13,638 nucleotides of DNA from an uncultured Gemmatimonadota bacterium (lineage in GTDB: Bacteria > Gemmatimonadota > Gemmatimonadetes > Gemmatimonadales > Gemmatimonadaceae), in assembly GCA_946478895.1 (NCBI GenBank), contig CAMLDY010000063.1, forward strand, positions 1-13,638, written 5' to 3'. Positions within the stretch are counted from its first letter, which is position 1, and the number at the start of each line of letters is the position of its first letter. The notes beneath the pieces were generated by a model that was not told where the DNA came from, did not search any database, and worked only from the letters and a program-made list of their open reading frames with translations. The translations under genes and the position numbers were made by a program. Shown here in pieces: positions 1 through 8,372 of the stretch.

Positions 1-530
1 AGATTACCCGACGGCTCGTCGGCGAGAAGGATCTGCGGATCCATCGCCAATGCCCGGGCAACCGCCGTCCGTTGCTGCTCGCCACCGGACAGCTCACCCG
101 GACGATGACTCATGCGAGCGCTGAGACCGACCCGCGCCAGGAGCTCGGCTGCTCTCCCCCGCGCAACCTCCTCGGGACGTCCGGCGATTCGGAGCGGCAT
201 CATCACGTTCTCGAGCGCCGAGAATTCCCGAAGCAAATGATGAAACTGAAACACGAATCCGACGGTTCGGTTCCGCAATTCCCCGAGCTGGGTTTCATCG
301 CGGCCGTGTACCGGCTCTCCACCGATTACTACATACCCGTTCGTCGGTTTGTCCAGTGCCCCGAGGACGTGCATTAGCGTGCTCTTCCCCGCACCGCTCG
401 CTCCCACGATGGCGATCATCTCACCCCTCTGCACAGAGAGGTTCACGCCGTTCAGGACGTGAAGCGCGTTCCCGTCACCGCCGACGTAGGTCTTGTACAC
501 ATCGTGAGCTTCCAGAACGGCCATTGTCAT
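1..530 (-). CDS. lolD: LolD-type lipoprotein-releasing ABC transporter ATPase (partial, 3' end beyond window)
   Basis: This is the ATP-binding subunit of the LolCDE-type complex, which powers release of lipoproteins from the inner membrane towards the outer membrane. The visible 176 codons hold a Walker A (GASGAGKST, residues 43-51), a Q-loop glutamine (Q95 in VFQF), the ABC signature LSGGEQQR (147-154) and a Walker B ending in ADEPSG (about 167-175). The sequence stops at the left edge just after Walker B, so the H-loop histidine and C-terminus are missing. The start at 528-530 overlaps the stop of the permease gene by four bases (ATGA), the usual sign of translational coupling; a second ATG two codons later (522-524) is possible. 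Adjacency to a LolC/E permease supports LolD over the related MacB or FtsE ATPases, whose sequences are similar. Confidence 0.9.
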   Translation of the reverse strand, partial: MTMAVLEAHDVYKTYVGGDGNALHVLNGVNLSVQRGEMIAIVGASGAGKSTLMHVLGALDKPTNGYVVIGGEPVHGRDETQLGELRNRTVGFVFQFHHLLREFSALENVMMPLRIAGRPEEVARGRAAELLARVGLSARMSHRPGELSGGEQQRTAVARALAMDPQILLADEPSGN

Positions 531-1777
531 TCGTGCCTGATCGCGTCGATCGGAAAGAGCCGTGATGCCTGTACCGATGGATACACCGTTGCGACCGCGG
601 CGATAGCAATGCTGGCCAGAATGATCCACATGATGTCGCTGGGCTGGGTGCTCACCGGCAGGTGATCGATGAAATACACCTGCGGATCGAGCTTGATGAA
701 CTGGTACTTGTCGAGCGCCAGCGCCCCTGCGAAGCCGAGCACCAGGCCGAGGATGGTACCGACAACGCCGATGACGAGCCCCTGCGCGAAGAAAATCCGC
801 CGGATCGATCTCGCCGGCATTCCCATCGCCTTGAGAATTCCGATCTCCTTGGTCTTGTCTGCCACCACCATTGTCAGCGTGCTGACGATGTTGAACGCGG
901 CGACCAGGACGATGAGGAGCAGGATTACACCCATTCCGAGCTTCTCGAGCTTGAGCGCCTGGAAGAGCGACTGATTCTGCTCCTGCCAATCGACAGTCCG
1001 ATACGGCCACCCGAGCGCGGCGACGAGCCGCGAAGCGACGCTCGCTGCCTGCCATCGGTCGGTGGTCTTCACCTCGATGCCGGTTACGCCGCTGCCGAGT
1101 CCTGCCAGTGATTGCGCCTTGTCGAGGGCGATGTAGACATAGGCATTGTCGTACTCATACATACCTGTCTCTACGACTCCGGTAACCTCGAAGGTTTCCG
1201 CCCTCGGCACGAATCCGCCCGTTACGGGATTCATCTCGTGGCCACCGGCGGTGAAAAGCTGGATGGTGTCGCCGGTGTATTTGTTAAACCGCGCTGCCAG
1301 CAAATTGCCGAGCACCACCCCGCGATGCTGACCGTCGGAGCTGGCGAACCGGAAGTCGCCCTGTTTCACGTGCTGGCGGATCGTCGTGACGTCCGGGATT
1401 CCACGCGCCTGGGGCTGGAGCCCGACGATGTAGCACCCCGCCGAATAGGTGTGGCCACCGGTGATCACGCCTTCGGTGAGGACGAAAGGCGCGGCGCTCA
1501 CTACGCCCCGCTGCTTCCGAACTTTTTCTAGCACATCGGGCCAATCGGCGATCTTGAGATCCTCGCCGTAACTCAGCACCCGGATGTCAGGGCTTCCCAC
1601 GAGGATCTTCTCTCGCAGATCGTGTTGCAGGCCGTTCATGACGCCGATGATGATCACGAGCGCGCTGACCCCGACCAGCACCCCGCCGATTGCGATGATG
1701 CTGATCAACGACAACAGCTTGGATCCACGCCTGCTGCGCAGATATCGCCACGCGATCTGGAGCTCCAGCTTGCTCAC
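527..1777 (-). CDS. lolC: LolC/LolE-family lipoprotein-releasing permease
   Basis: This is the transmembrane subunit of the lipoprotein-releasing ABC transporter (416 aa, normal for the family). It begins with the typical LQIAWRYLRSRRG segment and a first membrane helix at about residues 21-46. A large periplasmic domain (about 50-280) follows, then three more helices at about 282-305, 328-355 and 381-402. The FtsX/LolC-type motif EIGILKAMGM (311-320) lies between helices 2 and 3. Only one permease gene is visible and lolD follows directly, so I cannot tell LolC from LolE. A second permease could lie beyond the left edge, or the complex could use one permease twice. The start is GTG at 1775-1777 with GAGG five bases upstream, overlapping the lysS stop as GTGA. 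Confidence 0.92.
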   Translation of the reverse strand: MSKLELQIAWRYLRSRRGSKLLSLISIIAIGGVLVGVSALVIIIGVMNGLQHDLREKILVGSPDIRVLSYGEDLKIADWPDVLEKVRKQRGVVSAAPFVLTEGVITGGHTYSAGCYIVGLQPQARGIPDVTTIRQHVKQGDFRFASSDGQHRGVVLGNLLAARFNKYTGDTIQLFTAGGHEMNPVTGGFVPRAETFEVTGVVETGMYEYDNAYVYIALDKAQSLAGLGSGVTGIEVKTTDRWQAASVASRLVAALGWPYRTVDWQEQNQSLFQALKLEKLGMGVILLLIVLVAAFNIVSTLTMVVADKTKEIGILKAMGMPARSIRRIFFAQGLVIGVVGTILGLVLGFAGALALDKYQFIKLDPQVYFIDHLPVSTQPSDIMWIILASIAIAAVATVYPSVQASRLFPIDAIRHE

Positions 1778-3261
1778 TCGGGCCTCATCGTCGGAAAAAG
1801 AATCACGTCGCGGATGTTCGTCGATCCGGACAGGTACATGAACAGTCGGTCGATTCCAATGCCTGCTCCTCCCATAGGAGGCATGCCGTATTCCATTGCG
1901 CGCAAATAGTCCTCGTCGACACCAGTAGCCTCCTCATCGCCGCCGGCGCGCAGCGCTGCCTGCGCCTCGAACCGGCGCCGCTGATCGATCGGATCGTTGA
2001 GCTCGCTGAAGGCGTTGGCCACTTCCTTTCCCTGCACGAACAGCTCGAAGCGCTCGGTCAAGCGCGGATCTCCACGTTTCGGTTTCGCGAGCGGAGACAG
2101 CTCCACCGGGTAATCGACGACGAACGTCGGATCGATCAGCTTCGATTCCACCAGCGCCTGAAACATCTCGTCCAGGACCTTGGGCCGGCTCAGGGTTTCT
2201 GGTTTCTCTACCCCGACCCGCGTCGCAAGTGCGCGCAGCGCGACGTCGTCGAGCGCCGTGACATCCACGCCCGCCGCCGCACCGAGCGACGGCAGCCACT
2301 CCACGCGCTTGAAAGGTCTCTCAAACACCGGAACCCTGTCCGCGAGCTCCGGCACCGAACGGACCGCTTCCGCGGCTTTCTCGAGCAGCTTCTCAACAAG
2401 GTCCATCATGCCCTTGTAATCCGAGTACGCCTGATAAAACTCGAGCATCGTGAATTCCGGATTGTGGGTCCGGTCGATTCCCTCGTTCCTGAAGTCGTGC
2501 CCGATCTCGTACACCCGCTCCAGCCCGCCCACCACCAGGCGTTTGAGATACAGCTCGTCGGCGATCCGCAGGTACAGCTGCATGTCGAGGGCGTTGTGCA
2601 CCGTCGTGAACGGCCGCGCCGCCGCGCCGCCATACTGCGGCTGAAGGATTGGCGTTTCGACTTCCAGGAAGTCGCGTTCGTCGAAGAACTGTCTTATCGC
2701 CCTCGTCATTCTCGACCGCGCGATAAAGAGCGCGCGCACTTCCGGATGTACCGCGAGATCGGCGTAGCGCTGCCGGTACCGCTGCTCGGGGTCCGCGAAG
2801 CCGGAGTGCCGGACGATCTGCCCATTCACTTCTTCTTCTTTCCCGAACGGCAGCGGCCGCAGCGACTTGGCGAGCATCTCGACCTTGTCCACGCGCACCG
2901 TGACCTCGCCGGTCCTGGTGCGGAACAGCGGCCCGTGCACACCGATAATGTCACCCAGATCGAAGTGCGCGAGCAGTGAGTAGGCCTCGTCGCCCAGCTG
3001 ATCCTTCTTGAAGTAGAGCTGGATTTTGCCTGTGGAATCCGCGAGATGGGCGAAGGTCGTCTTGCCATGCGACCGCCACGCCACGATGCGACCAGCGAGG
3101 CTCACTTCGGGGCCCTGCTCCGCAGTTCCCAGCAGCGACTGCGCGTCGCTCGCCGAGTGACGGCGATCGAACCCGTATCCATACGGAGCGACGCCTGCGG
3201 CCTCCAGGGCTTGCAGTTTCTCGCGCCGCGCCTGGAGAACGAAGTTGGTCTCTTCGGTCAC
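1774..3261 (-). CDS. lysS: Lysine--tRNA ligase, class II
   Basis: The protein charges tRNA-Lys with lysine in the cytoplasm. At 495 aa it has the standard bacterial class II LysRS length. An N-terminal OB-fold anticodon-binding domain spans about residues 55-135 (SLAGRIVAWR to VRVDKVEML). The catalytic core carries motif 1 (about 190-206, ending FLEVETPIL), motif 2 (about 255-276, with HDFRNEG and HNPEFTMLEFY) and motif 3 (GIGIDRLFM, 467-475). The lysine-specific context VANAFSELNDP (414-424) is also present. The start is GTG at 3259-3261, overlapping the prfB stop in a GTGA arrangement; no good Shine-Dalgarno precedes it, so coupling to prfB translation is likely. A prfB-lysS pair also occurs in E. 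coli, so this order is not surprising. All key class II motifs look intact. Confidence 0.97.
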   Translation of the reverse strand: MTEETNFVLQARREKLQALEAAGVAPYGYGFDRRHSASDAQSLLGTAEQGPEVSLAGRIVAWRSHGKTTFAHLADSTGKIQLYFKKDQLGDEAYSLLAHFDLGDIIGVHGPLFRTRTGEVTVRVDKVEMLAKSLRPLPFGKEEEVNGQIVRHSGFADPEQRYRQRYADLAVHPEVRALFIARSRMTRAIRQFFDERDFLEVETPILQPQYGGAAARPFTTVHNALDMQLYLRIADELYLKRLVVGGLERVYEIGHDFRNEGIDRTHNPEFTMLEFYQAYSDYKGMMDLVEKLLEKAAEAVRSVPELADRVPVFERPFKRVEWLPSLGAAAGVDVTALDDVALRALATRVGVEKPETLSRPKVLDEMFQALVESKLIDPTFVVDYPVELSPLAKPKRGDPRLTERFELFVQGKEVANAFSELNDPIDQRRRFEAQAALRAGGDEEATGVDEDYLRAMEYGMPPMGGAGIGIDRLFMYLSGSTNIRDVILFPTMRPE

Positions 3262-4377
3262 GCTGCCGCCGTGGTCGAGCCGCCGCCCTGCTTCAGATAA
3301 GCCTCGATGAACGGATCGATTCCACCATCCATCACCTTCTGGACGTCCGGAATTTTCAGCTCGGTGCGATGGTCGTTCACCATCGTGTACGGCTGGAAGA
3401 CGTAGCTCCTGATCTGGCTGCCGAAGCTGACGTCCGACTTCGTCGCGTCGAGCTCCGCCTTGTGCGCCTCGCGGCGCTCGATCTCCGCCTGATACAGCTT
3501 GTTCTTCAGCATCTTCATCGCCGTCGACTTGTTCTTGAACTGCGATCGCTCCTGCTGTGACGCGACGACGGTGCCCGTCGGAATGTGGGTGATCCGAACC
3601 GCGGAGCTGGTCTTGTTCACGTGCTGTCCGCCCGCGCCCGACGCTCGATAGACGTCGATCTTCAGATCCTCTTCGCGGATCTCGATGTTGATCTCTTCGT
3701 TGACGACGGGATAAACGAAGACCGATGCGAAGCTCGTATGCCGGCGAGCGTTGGCATCGAAGGGCGAGATCCGCACCAGTCGGTGCACACCGGTTTCGGG
3801 GCGCAGAAATCCGTAGGCGTACTGGCCGCGGATCTCGAGCACCGCGCCCTTGATCCCCGCCTCTTCGCCCTCACTCTCGTCGAGAATGTCGACCTCGAAT
3901 CCGCGACGCTCCGCCCAGCGCGTGTACATGCGCATCAGCATCTGCGCCCAGTCCTGCGCCTCGGTTCCACCGGCCCCGGCGCTGATCTCGAGCTGCGCAT
4001 CGCGGAAATCGTCGGGTCCTCTTAGCAGCGACTTCACCTCGAACGCGTCGAGATCGCCGCTCAGCTGAGATGTCTCTGAATCGAGGTCGCGCTCCATTTC
4101 GGGCTCCGAGCCATCCTGCAACAGCTCGTCGAGCTCGAGCGCGCTCACCACGCGGCCATCCAATTTGTCGAAGGGGTCAACCCACCCGCGCAGCGTTTTC
4201 ACTTCCTGAAGGGTCGTCTGCGCTTTCTCCTGGTTGTTCCAGAAGCCGGGATCGGCCATCTCGGCCTCGAGCGCGCTCAGTCGCGCGCGCTTGCCGTCGA
4301 TGTCAAAGATACCTCCGCAGCTCCGCGAGTCGCTCCCGGCTTTGCTTCAGACTGCGACCGCGTTCACTTTCCGCCAT
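3258..4377 (-). CDS. prfB: Peptide chain release factor 2, expressed through a programmed +1 frameshift
   Basis: RF2 reads UGA and UAA and triggers peptide release. The gene is in two frames. A 24-codon leader starts at ATG 4375-4377 (MAESERGRSLKQ...LRRYL) and ends at an in-frame TGA (4303-4305). Skipping one base continues as DIDGKRARLSALEAEMADPG to the stop at 3258-3260, giving 372 aa against about 365 for the family. With the leader counted, the recognition tripeptide SPF falls at residues 204-206 and the catalytic GGQ at 249-251, almost exactly as in E. coli RF2. SPF (not PxT) identifies RF2 rather than RF1. Starting at the internal ATG 4259 would drop 39 residues of the N-terminal domain. 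The start lies 17 bases past the stop of the upstream gene, and the 3' end overlaps lysS. Confidence 0.97.
4302..4316 (-). promoter_or_regulatory. prfB: Programmed +1 frameshift site of prfB
   Basis: Read on the minus strand the site is GGAGG TAT CTT TGA C. It has an internal Shine-Dalgarno (4312-4316), a three-base spacer, the slippery CTT (4306-4308) and the UGA stop followed by C (4302-4305). This matches the known bacterial RF2 element, in which low RF2 lets the ribosome slip forward one base at CUU UGA and make more RF2. The downstream reading frame is open straight after the shift (GAC, 4302-4304), which fits autoregulation rather than a sequencing error. Confidence 0.96.
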
Positions 4378-4394
4378 CCCGGACCCCCGAGTCC

Positions 4395-5291
4395 CTAAAA
4401 GATTTTCTTTCCGCCACCCAGCACTTCGTTGAGCGCTTCCTGGAAGTAGGTCGTGCTCTCCGCGAGCTGCTGCCCGACCTGCGCAATATACTCTTCAAAG
4501 CTCTTTTTGATCTCCTCCCGAAAGAGCTGTTTCAGAGTTCCGTCGCGAAGACCTTCGGCGTGCTTTGCCGGATGATAGGTGATGATGTCGGAGACGAGGG
4601 CGCGCGCGAGGCGTTTGGCGCGCTGGTCGGGATCCTTGGACAGGAAGGGATTGAGCGGACGACGCGCACCGCTGTCGCCACCCACCTGCGACACACTCGG
4701 AGGCGTCGTCGGACGCGGCGGCATCGAGGCAGGCGGAGTGGCGGGACGCGGTGGCGGTGATGGAGGTACGAACGGTGGCGCCGAGGGACCTGCGCCCGAT
4801 CCACCGGTAGCGGCGGGAGTGGGACGTGCCACTGGCGCAACGGCTGGCGGAGTCGGCTGACTGAATGGCGCTCGAGGGGACGCCGGCGAAGGCGGGGTTG
4901 CCGTCGCTGTCGGTGCCGGCCGCTCCTGGGACTCTGGTCGCGGCCGCGGTGCGGCAGGCACCTCGGTGCGAACCGGGGCGGGCGGTGGTGGCGGCGGAGG
5001 AGCAGAGGGACGCGGCGCCGCGGTAGCCGCTGGAGTCGCGCGCTGCGGAGCCGCCGACTGCTGCGACTCCCAGCTCTGAGCCTGGGACGGTCTCGGACGC
5101 TCCGGAGGTGGTGCGTCGGAGCCGCTCGTCATCGGCCGTGGTGTACCGGCGCTGGGCGTTGCAGCCCCAGAAGGCGCCGGAATGGTGATCACGCCGCTGC
5201 ACACCGAGCACCGCGCGCGCACCCCCGACGGTGGAACCTTGGCCGGATCCACCCGGAAGATCGAGCGACAATCCGGACAGCTGACGTTCAT
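4395..5291 (-). CDS. MJ0042-type zinc-ribbon protein with long proline-rich linker
   Basis: The function is unknown. The first 36 residues form a zinc ribbon of the MJ0042 type, with cysteines at 5, 8, 28 and 31 (CPDC and CSVC) and the typical IFRVDP segment. Residues about 40-213 are a low-complexity linker rich in Pro, Ala, Thr and Ser. The last 85 residues (from NPFLSKDPDQ) look folded and helical, with RLARALVSDIITYHP and YFQEALNEVL segments; I recall similar tails in other bacterial zinc-ribbon proteins but cannot verify it. No signal peptide or membrane helix is visible. The ATG at 5289-5291 has GGAG seven bases upstream and overlaps the stop of the GGDEF gene (ATGA), suggesting joint production. 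MJ0042 ribbons occur in some myxobacterial gliding and polarity proteins, so a scaffold or adaptor role is possible; that is inference. Confidence 0.8.
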   Translation of the reverse strand: MNVSCPDCRSIFRVDPAKVPPSGVRARCSVCSGVITIPAPSGAATPSAGTPRPMTSGSDAPPPERPRPSQAQSWESQQSAAPQRATPAATAAPRPSAPPPPPPPAPVRTEVPAAPRPRPESQERPAPTATATPPSPASPRAPFSQPTPPAVAPVARPTPAATGGSGAGPSAPPFVPPSPPPRPATPPASMPPRPTTPPSVSQVGGDSGARRPLNPFLSKDPDQRAKRLARALVSDIITYHPAKHAEGLRDGTLKQLFREEIKKSFEEYIAQVGQQLAESTTYFQEALNEVLGGGKKIF

Positions 5292-6286
5292 TCGTTGTCT
5301 CCGATAGTGCGAACGTCGCGAATCGCCGGCAGGGGCTCCTGCGGCGTGACGCGATCATCGCTGCGTCTATCAACGGTATAAACCGAGCCGGGCAGGCTCT
5401 TGGCGTACGTTTTCATCTCAGTTGCAAGTTGGCTCGCCTGGCGGGCCGAGGTCAACGTGCGTCGCAGATTGGTCACCACTCCGATGGATAGCGTCATCAG
5501 CGGAACCCGGTCGAGATGTCCACGGCGATCCTTGCCGAAGAAATATCCAGCGCGCCGGTCCTGCTCGGAGTACTGATAGGGCGCCAGCAGGTCGAAGGTC
5601 GCGACGATCTCGCCGCAAACCGACGGAATGGCGTTGTAGGGAATGATGAAGATAAAGTCGTCGCCACCGATGTGTCCGATGAAGCCGTCCTCGCCGCAAG
5701 TGCCCTTCACCACATCGTGGAGAAGCTTCGCGAGAATGCGGATTACGCGATCGCCCTCGTTGTAGCTGTAGCGATCGTTGAACTCCTTGAAGTGATCGAG
5801 ATCGGCGTAGCACACCGCGAATGCATCGCCCAGCGCCAGACGGCGCCCGATCTCCGCTTCGATCGCGGATGTTCCGGCGAGGCGCGTCGAAGGGTGGACG
5901 ACGAGGTCCCGCTCCGAGCGGATCAACATCGCCGTCAACCGCCGGACTGCTTCCTCGGGCTGCATTCCGTCGCGGATGACTTCATCTGCGCCCGCGTCGA
6001 ACGCCTCGGATAGCGCCTCGGCCTTCTTCGAGCACAGCACCACGCACGGAACGACCGCGGTATAGGAGTCCTTCTTTACGCGATGCAATGCCGCGAGGAC
6101 GGGTGCCGGATCGCGTCGCGCGTCGAACACCACGAAACGTGGACGCGCCCGCAACCCGATCGACATCAGCTCGTCGGCCGAGGCGATGGTTACGACAGAG
6201 GCTTCCTGCCCCTCGATCCAGGCGCTTACATGCGCTGGAAGAGAAGCACCGTCAGGTGAGAAGCGTATTGCGTTGGGCTGCAGCAA
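5288..6286 (-). CDS. Receiver-like/GGDEF-domain protein with variant GGDDF motif
   Basis: The N-terminal half (about residues 25-125) resembles a response-regulator receiver. An Asp in VVFD (55) sits at the phospho-acceptor position and a Ser follows in VVLCS (86), but the usual N-terminal acidic pair is missing and the conserved Lys appears to be Arg (R105), so it may be a pseudo-receiver. The C-terminal half is a GGDEF domain: ADLDHFKEFND (161-171), EGD (177-179), the signature as GGDDF (207-211) and LSIGVV (266-271). The nucleotide-binding Asn and Asp are kept, but the second acidic residue is Asp instead of Glu. No RxxD product-inhibition site lies five residues before the signature. It may be a weak diguanylate cyclase, a GTP or c-di-GMP sensor, or inactive. 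The start is TTG 6284-6286, preceded by GGAAG; an in-frame stop at 6302-6304 limits extension. Confidence 0.85.
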   Translation of the reverse strand: MLQPNAIRFSPDGASLPAHVSAWIEGQEASVVTIASADELMSIGLRARPRFVVFDARRDPAPVLAALHRVKKDSYTAVVPCVVLCSKKAEALSEAFDAGADEVIRDGMQPEEAVRRLTAMLIRSERDLVVHPSTRLAGTSAIEAEIGRRLALGDAFAVCYADLDHFKEFNDRYSYNEGDRVIRILAKLLHDVVKGTCGEDGFIGHIGGDDFIFIIPYNAIPSVCGEIVATFDLLAPYQYSEQDRRAGYFFGKDRRGHLDRVPLMTLSIGVVTNLRRTLTSARQASQLATEMKTYAKSLPGSVYTVDRRSDDRVTPQEPLPAIRDVRTIGDNE

Positions 6287-6320
6287 ATCGTTGGCTTCCG
6301 GCTACGGTGATTCTACTCTG

Positions 6321-7373
6321 TCAGAAAAAGAAGAACGCAACTCCGAGTACAGCGTACGCAAGAACCAGCAAGGCTCCCTCGAGCCAGTTCGTTTCCGCGT
6401 CCCTGATGACGGATGACGTTACTAAAACAGCCAATGCGATGCTTGCCACCTCCATCGTGGTGAAGGCAAGATCCATCGGCTGGCGAAACGCCATTCCCAG
6501 AAGAACCAACAACGGCGCAATGAGCAGCGCCACCTGTATGCTGGAGCCGATGGCGATGCCGAGCGCCAGGTCCATCCGGTTTCGCATCGCCATCAGAATC
6601 GCTGAGCTGTTTTCGGCCGCGTTGCCGATGATCGGAATCAGGATCAGTCCGACGAAGAACTCGGAAAACCCCAACGCCTTCACCGCTTCCTCCGTTGCCG
6701 ACACCAGCACCTCAGCCACAACCCCGATCCCGGCGGCAGCGACGATGAGGATTACCAGTGCCTTCTTTGACGACCATTTTGGGGCTACAGTCACGGGTGG
6801 ACCCTGCCGATCGGGCCTGAAATCGGACGAATGGGTCCAGAGCGAAAACGTCAGCCAGGCAGCGTAGCCGGCAATCAGAAGGGGCGCCACGTAGTGAGAC
6901 ATCCGGACGGTCGCCACCCGCTGTGGGTCCGGGTGCAGGCCGTGAAAGAGGGCGGGTACCACCAGTCCGAAAACCGCAATCATCAGCACCGTGCTGCTCG
7001 AACCGGCCAAATGCCGGCTGAATCTCTGATCCTTGTACTTGAGTCCCCCCGCGAGCAACGCGACCCCAAGGACGAGCAGCAGATTGCCCAGAATCGACCC
7101 CGTGATCGACGCTTTGACGAGGTCGATGAGCCCGGCGCGGAGTGCCACCGCCGCGATGATCAGCTCGGCCAGATTCCCCATCGTCGCGCTCAGCACCCCA
7201 CCAACCGCGGGCGACGTATGCTCGGCGACTGCCTCGGTGGCGGCGCCGAGGATGCCGGAGAGCGGAATGATCGCCAGTGCGCTTACGCCAAAAACGACGA
7301 TCGCCGGCGCTCCGGCGAGCCGGGTTGCGAGGGCGATGGGCACGAAGACGAGCAGCGCGTAGAGAACCTTCAC
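6321..7373 (-). CDS. cax: Calcium/proton exchanger (CaCA family, Cax/ChaA type)
   Basis: This inner-membrane antiporter exports Ca2+ (possibly Na+ or K+) in exchange for protons. Its 350 residues hold about eleven hydrophobic segments. The two family repeats are clear: GNLAELIIA (66-74) and [10 protein letters not shown] (250-259), whose acidic residues E70 and E254 correspond to the cation-binding glutamates of CAX proteins. Between the halves is a hydrophilic loop (about 181-203). Two-repeat architecture and length are normal for bacterial Cax. The C-terminus ends in an unusual FFFF run. The start is GTG at 7371-7373 with no convincing Shine-Dalgarno. It lies 30 bases after the PorV-like gene and 34 bases before the GGDEF gene, so it is probably in the same transcript, though nothing ties its function to theirs. 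Confidence 0.93.
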   Translation of the reverse strand: MKVLYALLVFVPIALATRLAGAPAIVVFGVSALAIIPLSGILGAATEAVAEHTSPAVGGVLSATMGNLAELIIAAVALRAGLIDLVKASITGSILGNLLLVLGVALLAGGLKYKDQRFSRHLAGSSSTVLMIAVFGLVVPALFHGLHPDPQRVATVRMSHYVAPLLIAGYAAWLTFSLWTHSSDFRPDRQGPPVTVAPKWSSKKALVILIVAAAGIGVVAEVLVSATEEAVKALGFSEFFVGLILIPIIGNAAENSSAILMAMRNRMDLALGIAIGSSIQVALLIAPLLVLLGMAFRQPMDLAFTTMEVASIALAVLVTSSVIRDAETNWLEGALLVLAYAVLGVAFFFF

Positions 7374-7403
7374 GGCGCTAACCGGAGTGCCTGTCCGATT
7401 TGT

Positions 7404-8372
7404 TCAAAACAGATAGCGAAGCGAGACGTACACCGGCGCCTGGCCATCATCGGCAGGCAGCCCGCCAAAGGTTCGCGCGATGTCGAACACGAAAGAATCG
7501 CTCTGCAGTCCGAATCCGAGTGCCGCGCTGGCGTTGCCCCGCTGGTCATGGCCGACATAACCGGCGCGTAGATGGACCCGGCCCTGGTACATCACGTCGG
7601 TACCGAAGCGCACCGATTTCCCGCCGAACGACCGCGAGTTCACGAAACTACCGGCCGCCCTGAGCTCGGTATCCTTCACGTAGTGGTCCAGGAACTTGAG
7701 CCGGTACATCACCCCTGCTTCGACCTGAGTCGGCAGAGGATCGCGGTGGCTTGTCTCGCGTGAGTTGAGCTTGCTGCCAACGTTGCGGATTGCCACGCCG
7801 AAACTGAGTGGTGCACCAGCCTGGATCTGGTACTGTAGTCCCGCATCAATCGCCCGTGAGCTCTGGACTTCGTTGCCCACGCTGCTGCACTCGCCCGAAC
7901 AATCGACCCGAACCTGAATGAGCTTGTAGTTCGCTCCCAGGTTCAGTCGGCCGCGGTAATTTGCGGCATAAGTCGCGGCATACACGACGTCCCGAGGCAA
8001 GGCCAGGCCAATAACGACGTCATTCGCGTCCTTGAGCTCCTGCTCACCAATGTTGAGGATATTGATCGAGAGTGCCGCGGATCCGAGCGAGCGCGTCGGC
8101 AGTACAAAGGTCAGCGCGTCTCCGACCCCTGCGACGGTCTTCGAGTGATGGATCGCGAGCTCGCGCTTCTCCTGGTCACCGATCGAAGCCGGGTTCCACC
8201 AGATCCCTTCGCTGCCCGGTTTCGCCGCGACCATCGCCTGGCCCATCCCGACCGCCTGTGCGCCGGTCGGGAGCAGCAGGAAGAGTGATCCCTCACTTCC
8301 CGCCGGAGTCTGCGCGACAGCGGACGTCGCGGCGAGCGCCGCGAGCGCGGCGCTAAAAAGGAGTCGCCTCAT
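7404..8372 (-). CDS. PorV/PorQ-family outer-membrane beta-barrel protein
   Basis: This is a predicted outer-membrane protein of 322 aa. A clear signal peptide (MRRLLFSAALAALAATSAVA, cleavage after residue 20) is followed by the PorV/PorQ-like opening: LPTGAQAVGMGQAMVAA (34-50) and WWNPASIGD (58-66). Alternating beta-strand segments then run to a terminal aromatic (VSLRYLF), typical of barrels recognised by BAM. In Bacteroidota, PorV is part of type IX secretion and helps attach cargo to the surface; outside that group relatives of unknown role are common. No other type IX gene is in the window, so I make no secretion claim. The ATG at 8370-8372 lies inside the end of the Trm112-like gene (20-base overlap, different frame) with no strong Shine-Dalgarno, so its translation probably depends on the gene before it. 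Confidence 0.82.
   Translation of the reverse strand: MRRLLFSAALAALAATSAVAQTPAGSEGSLFLLLPTGAQAVGMGQAMVAAKPGSEGIWWNPASIGDQEKRELAIHHSKTVAGVGDALTFVLPTRSLGSAALSINILNIGEQELKDANDVVIGLALPRDVVYAATYAANYRGRLNLGANYKLIQVRVDCSGECSSVGNEVQSSRAIDAGLQYQIQAGAPLSFGVAIRNVGSKLNSRETSHRDPLPTQVEAGVMYRLKFLDHYVKDTELRAAGSFVNSRSFGGKSVRFGTDVMYQGRVHLRAGYVGHDQRGNASAALGFGLQSDSFVFDIARTFGGLPADDGQAPVYVSLRYLF

Noticed and set aside
4495..5373. A 292-codon minus-strand frame overlapping the zinc-ribbon gene
   Set aside because: It is a frame-shifted shadow of the GC-rich proline linker, starts inside the GGDEF gene and has a low-complexity Arg/Ser-rich product.
6088..6867. A 259-codon plus-strand frame antisense to the GGDEF and cax genes
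   Set aside because: Both genes beneath it are well supported by family motifs; the antisense product is biased in composition and unlike any protein I know.
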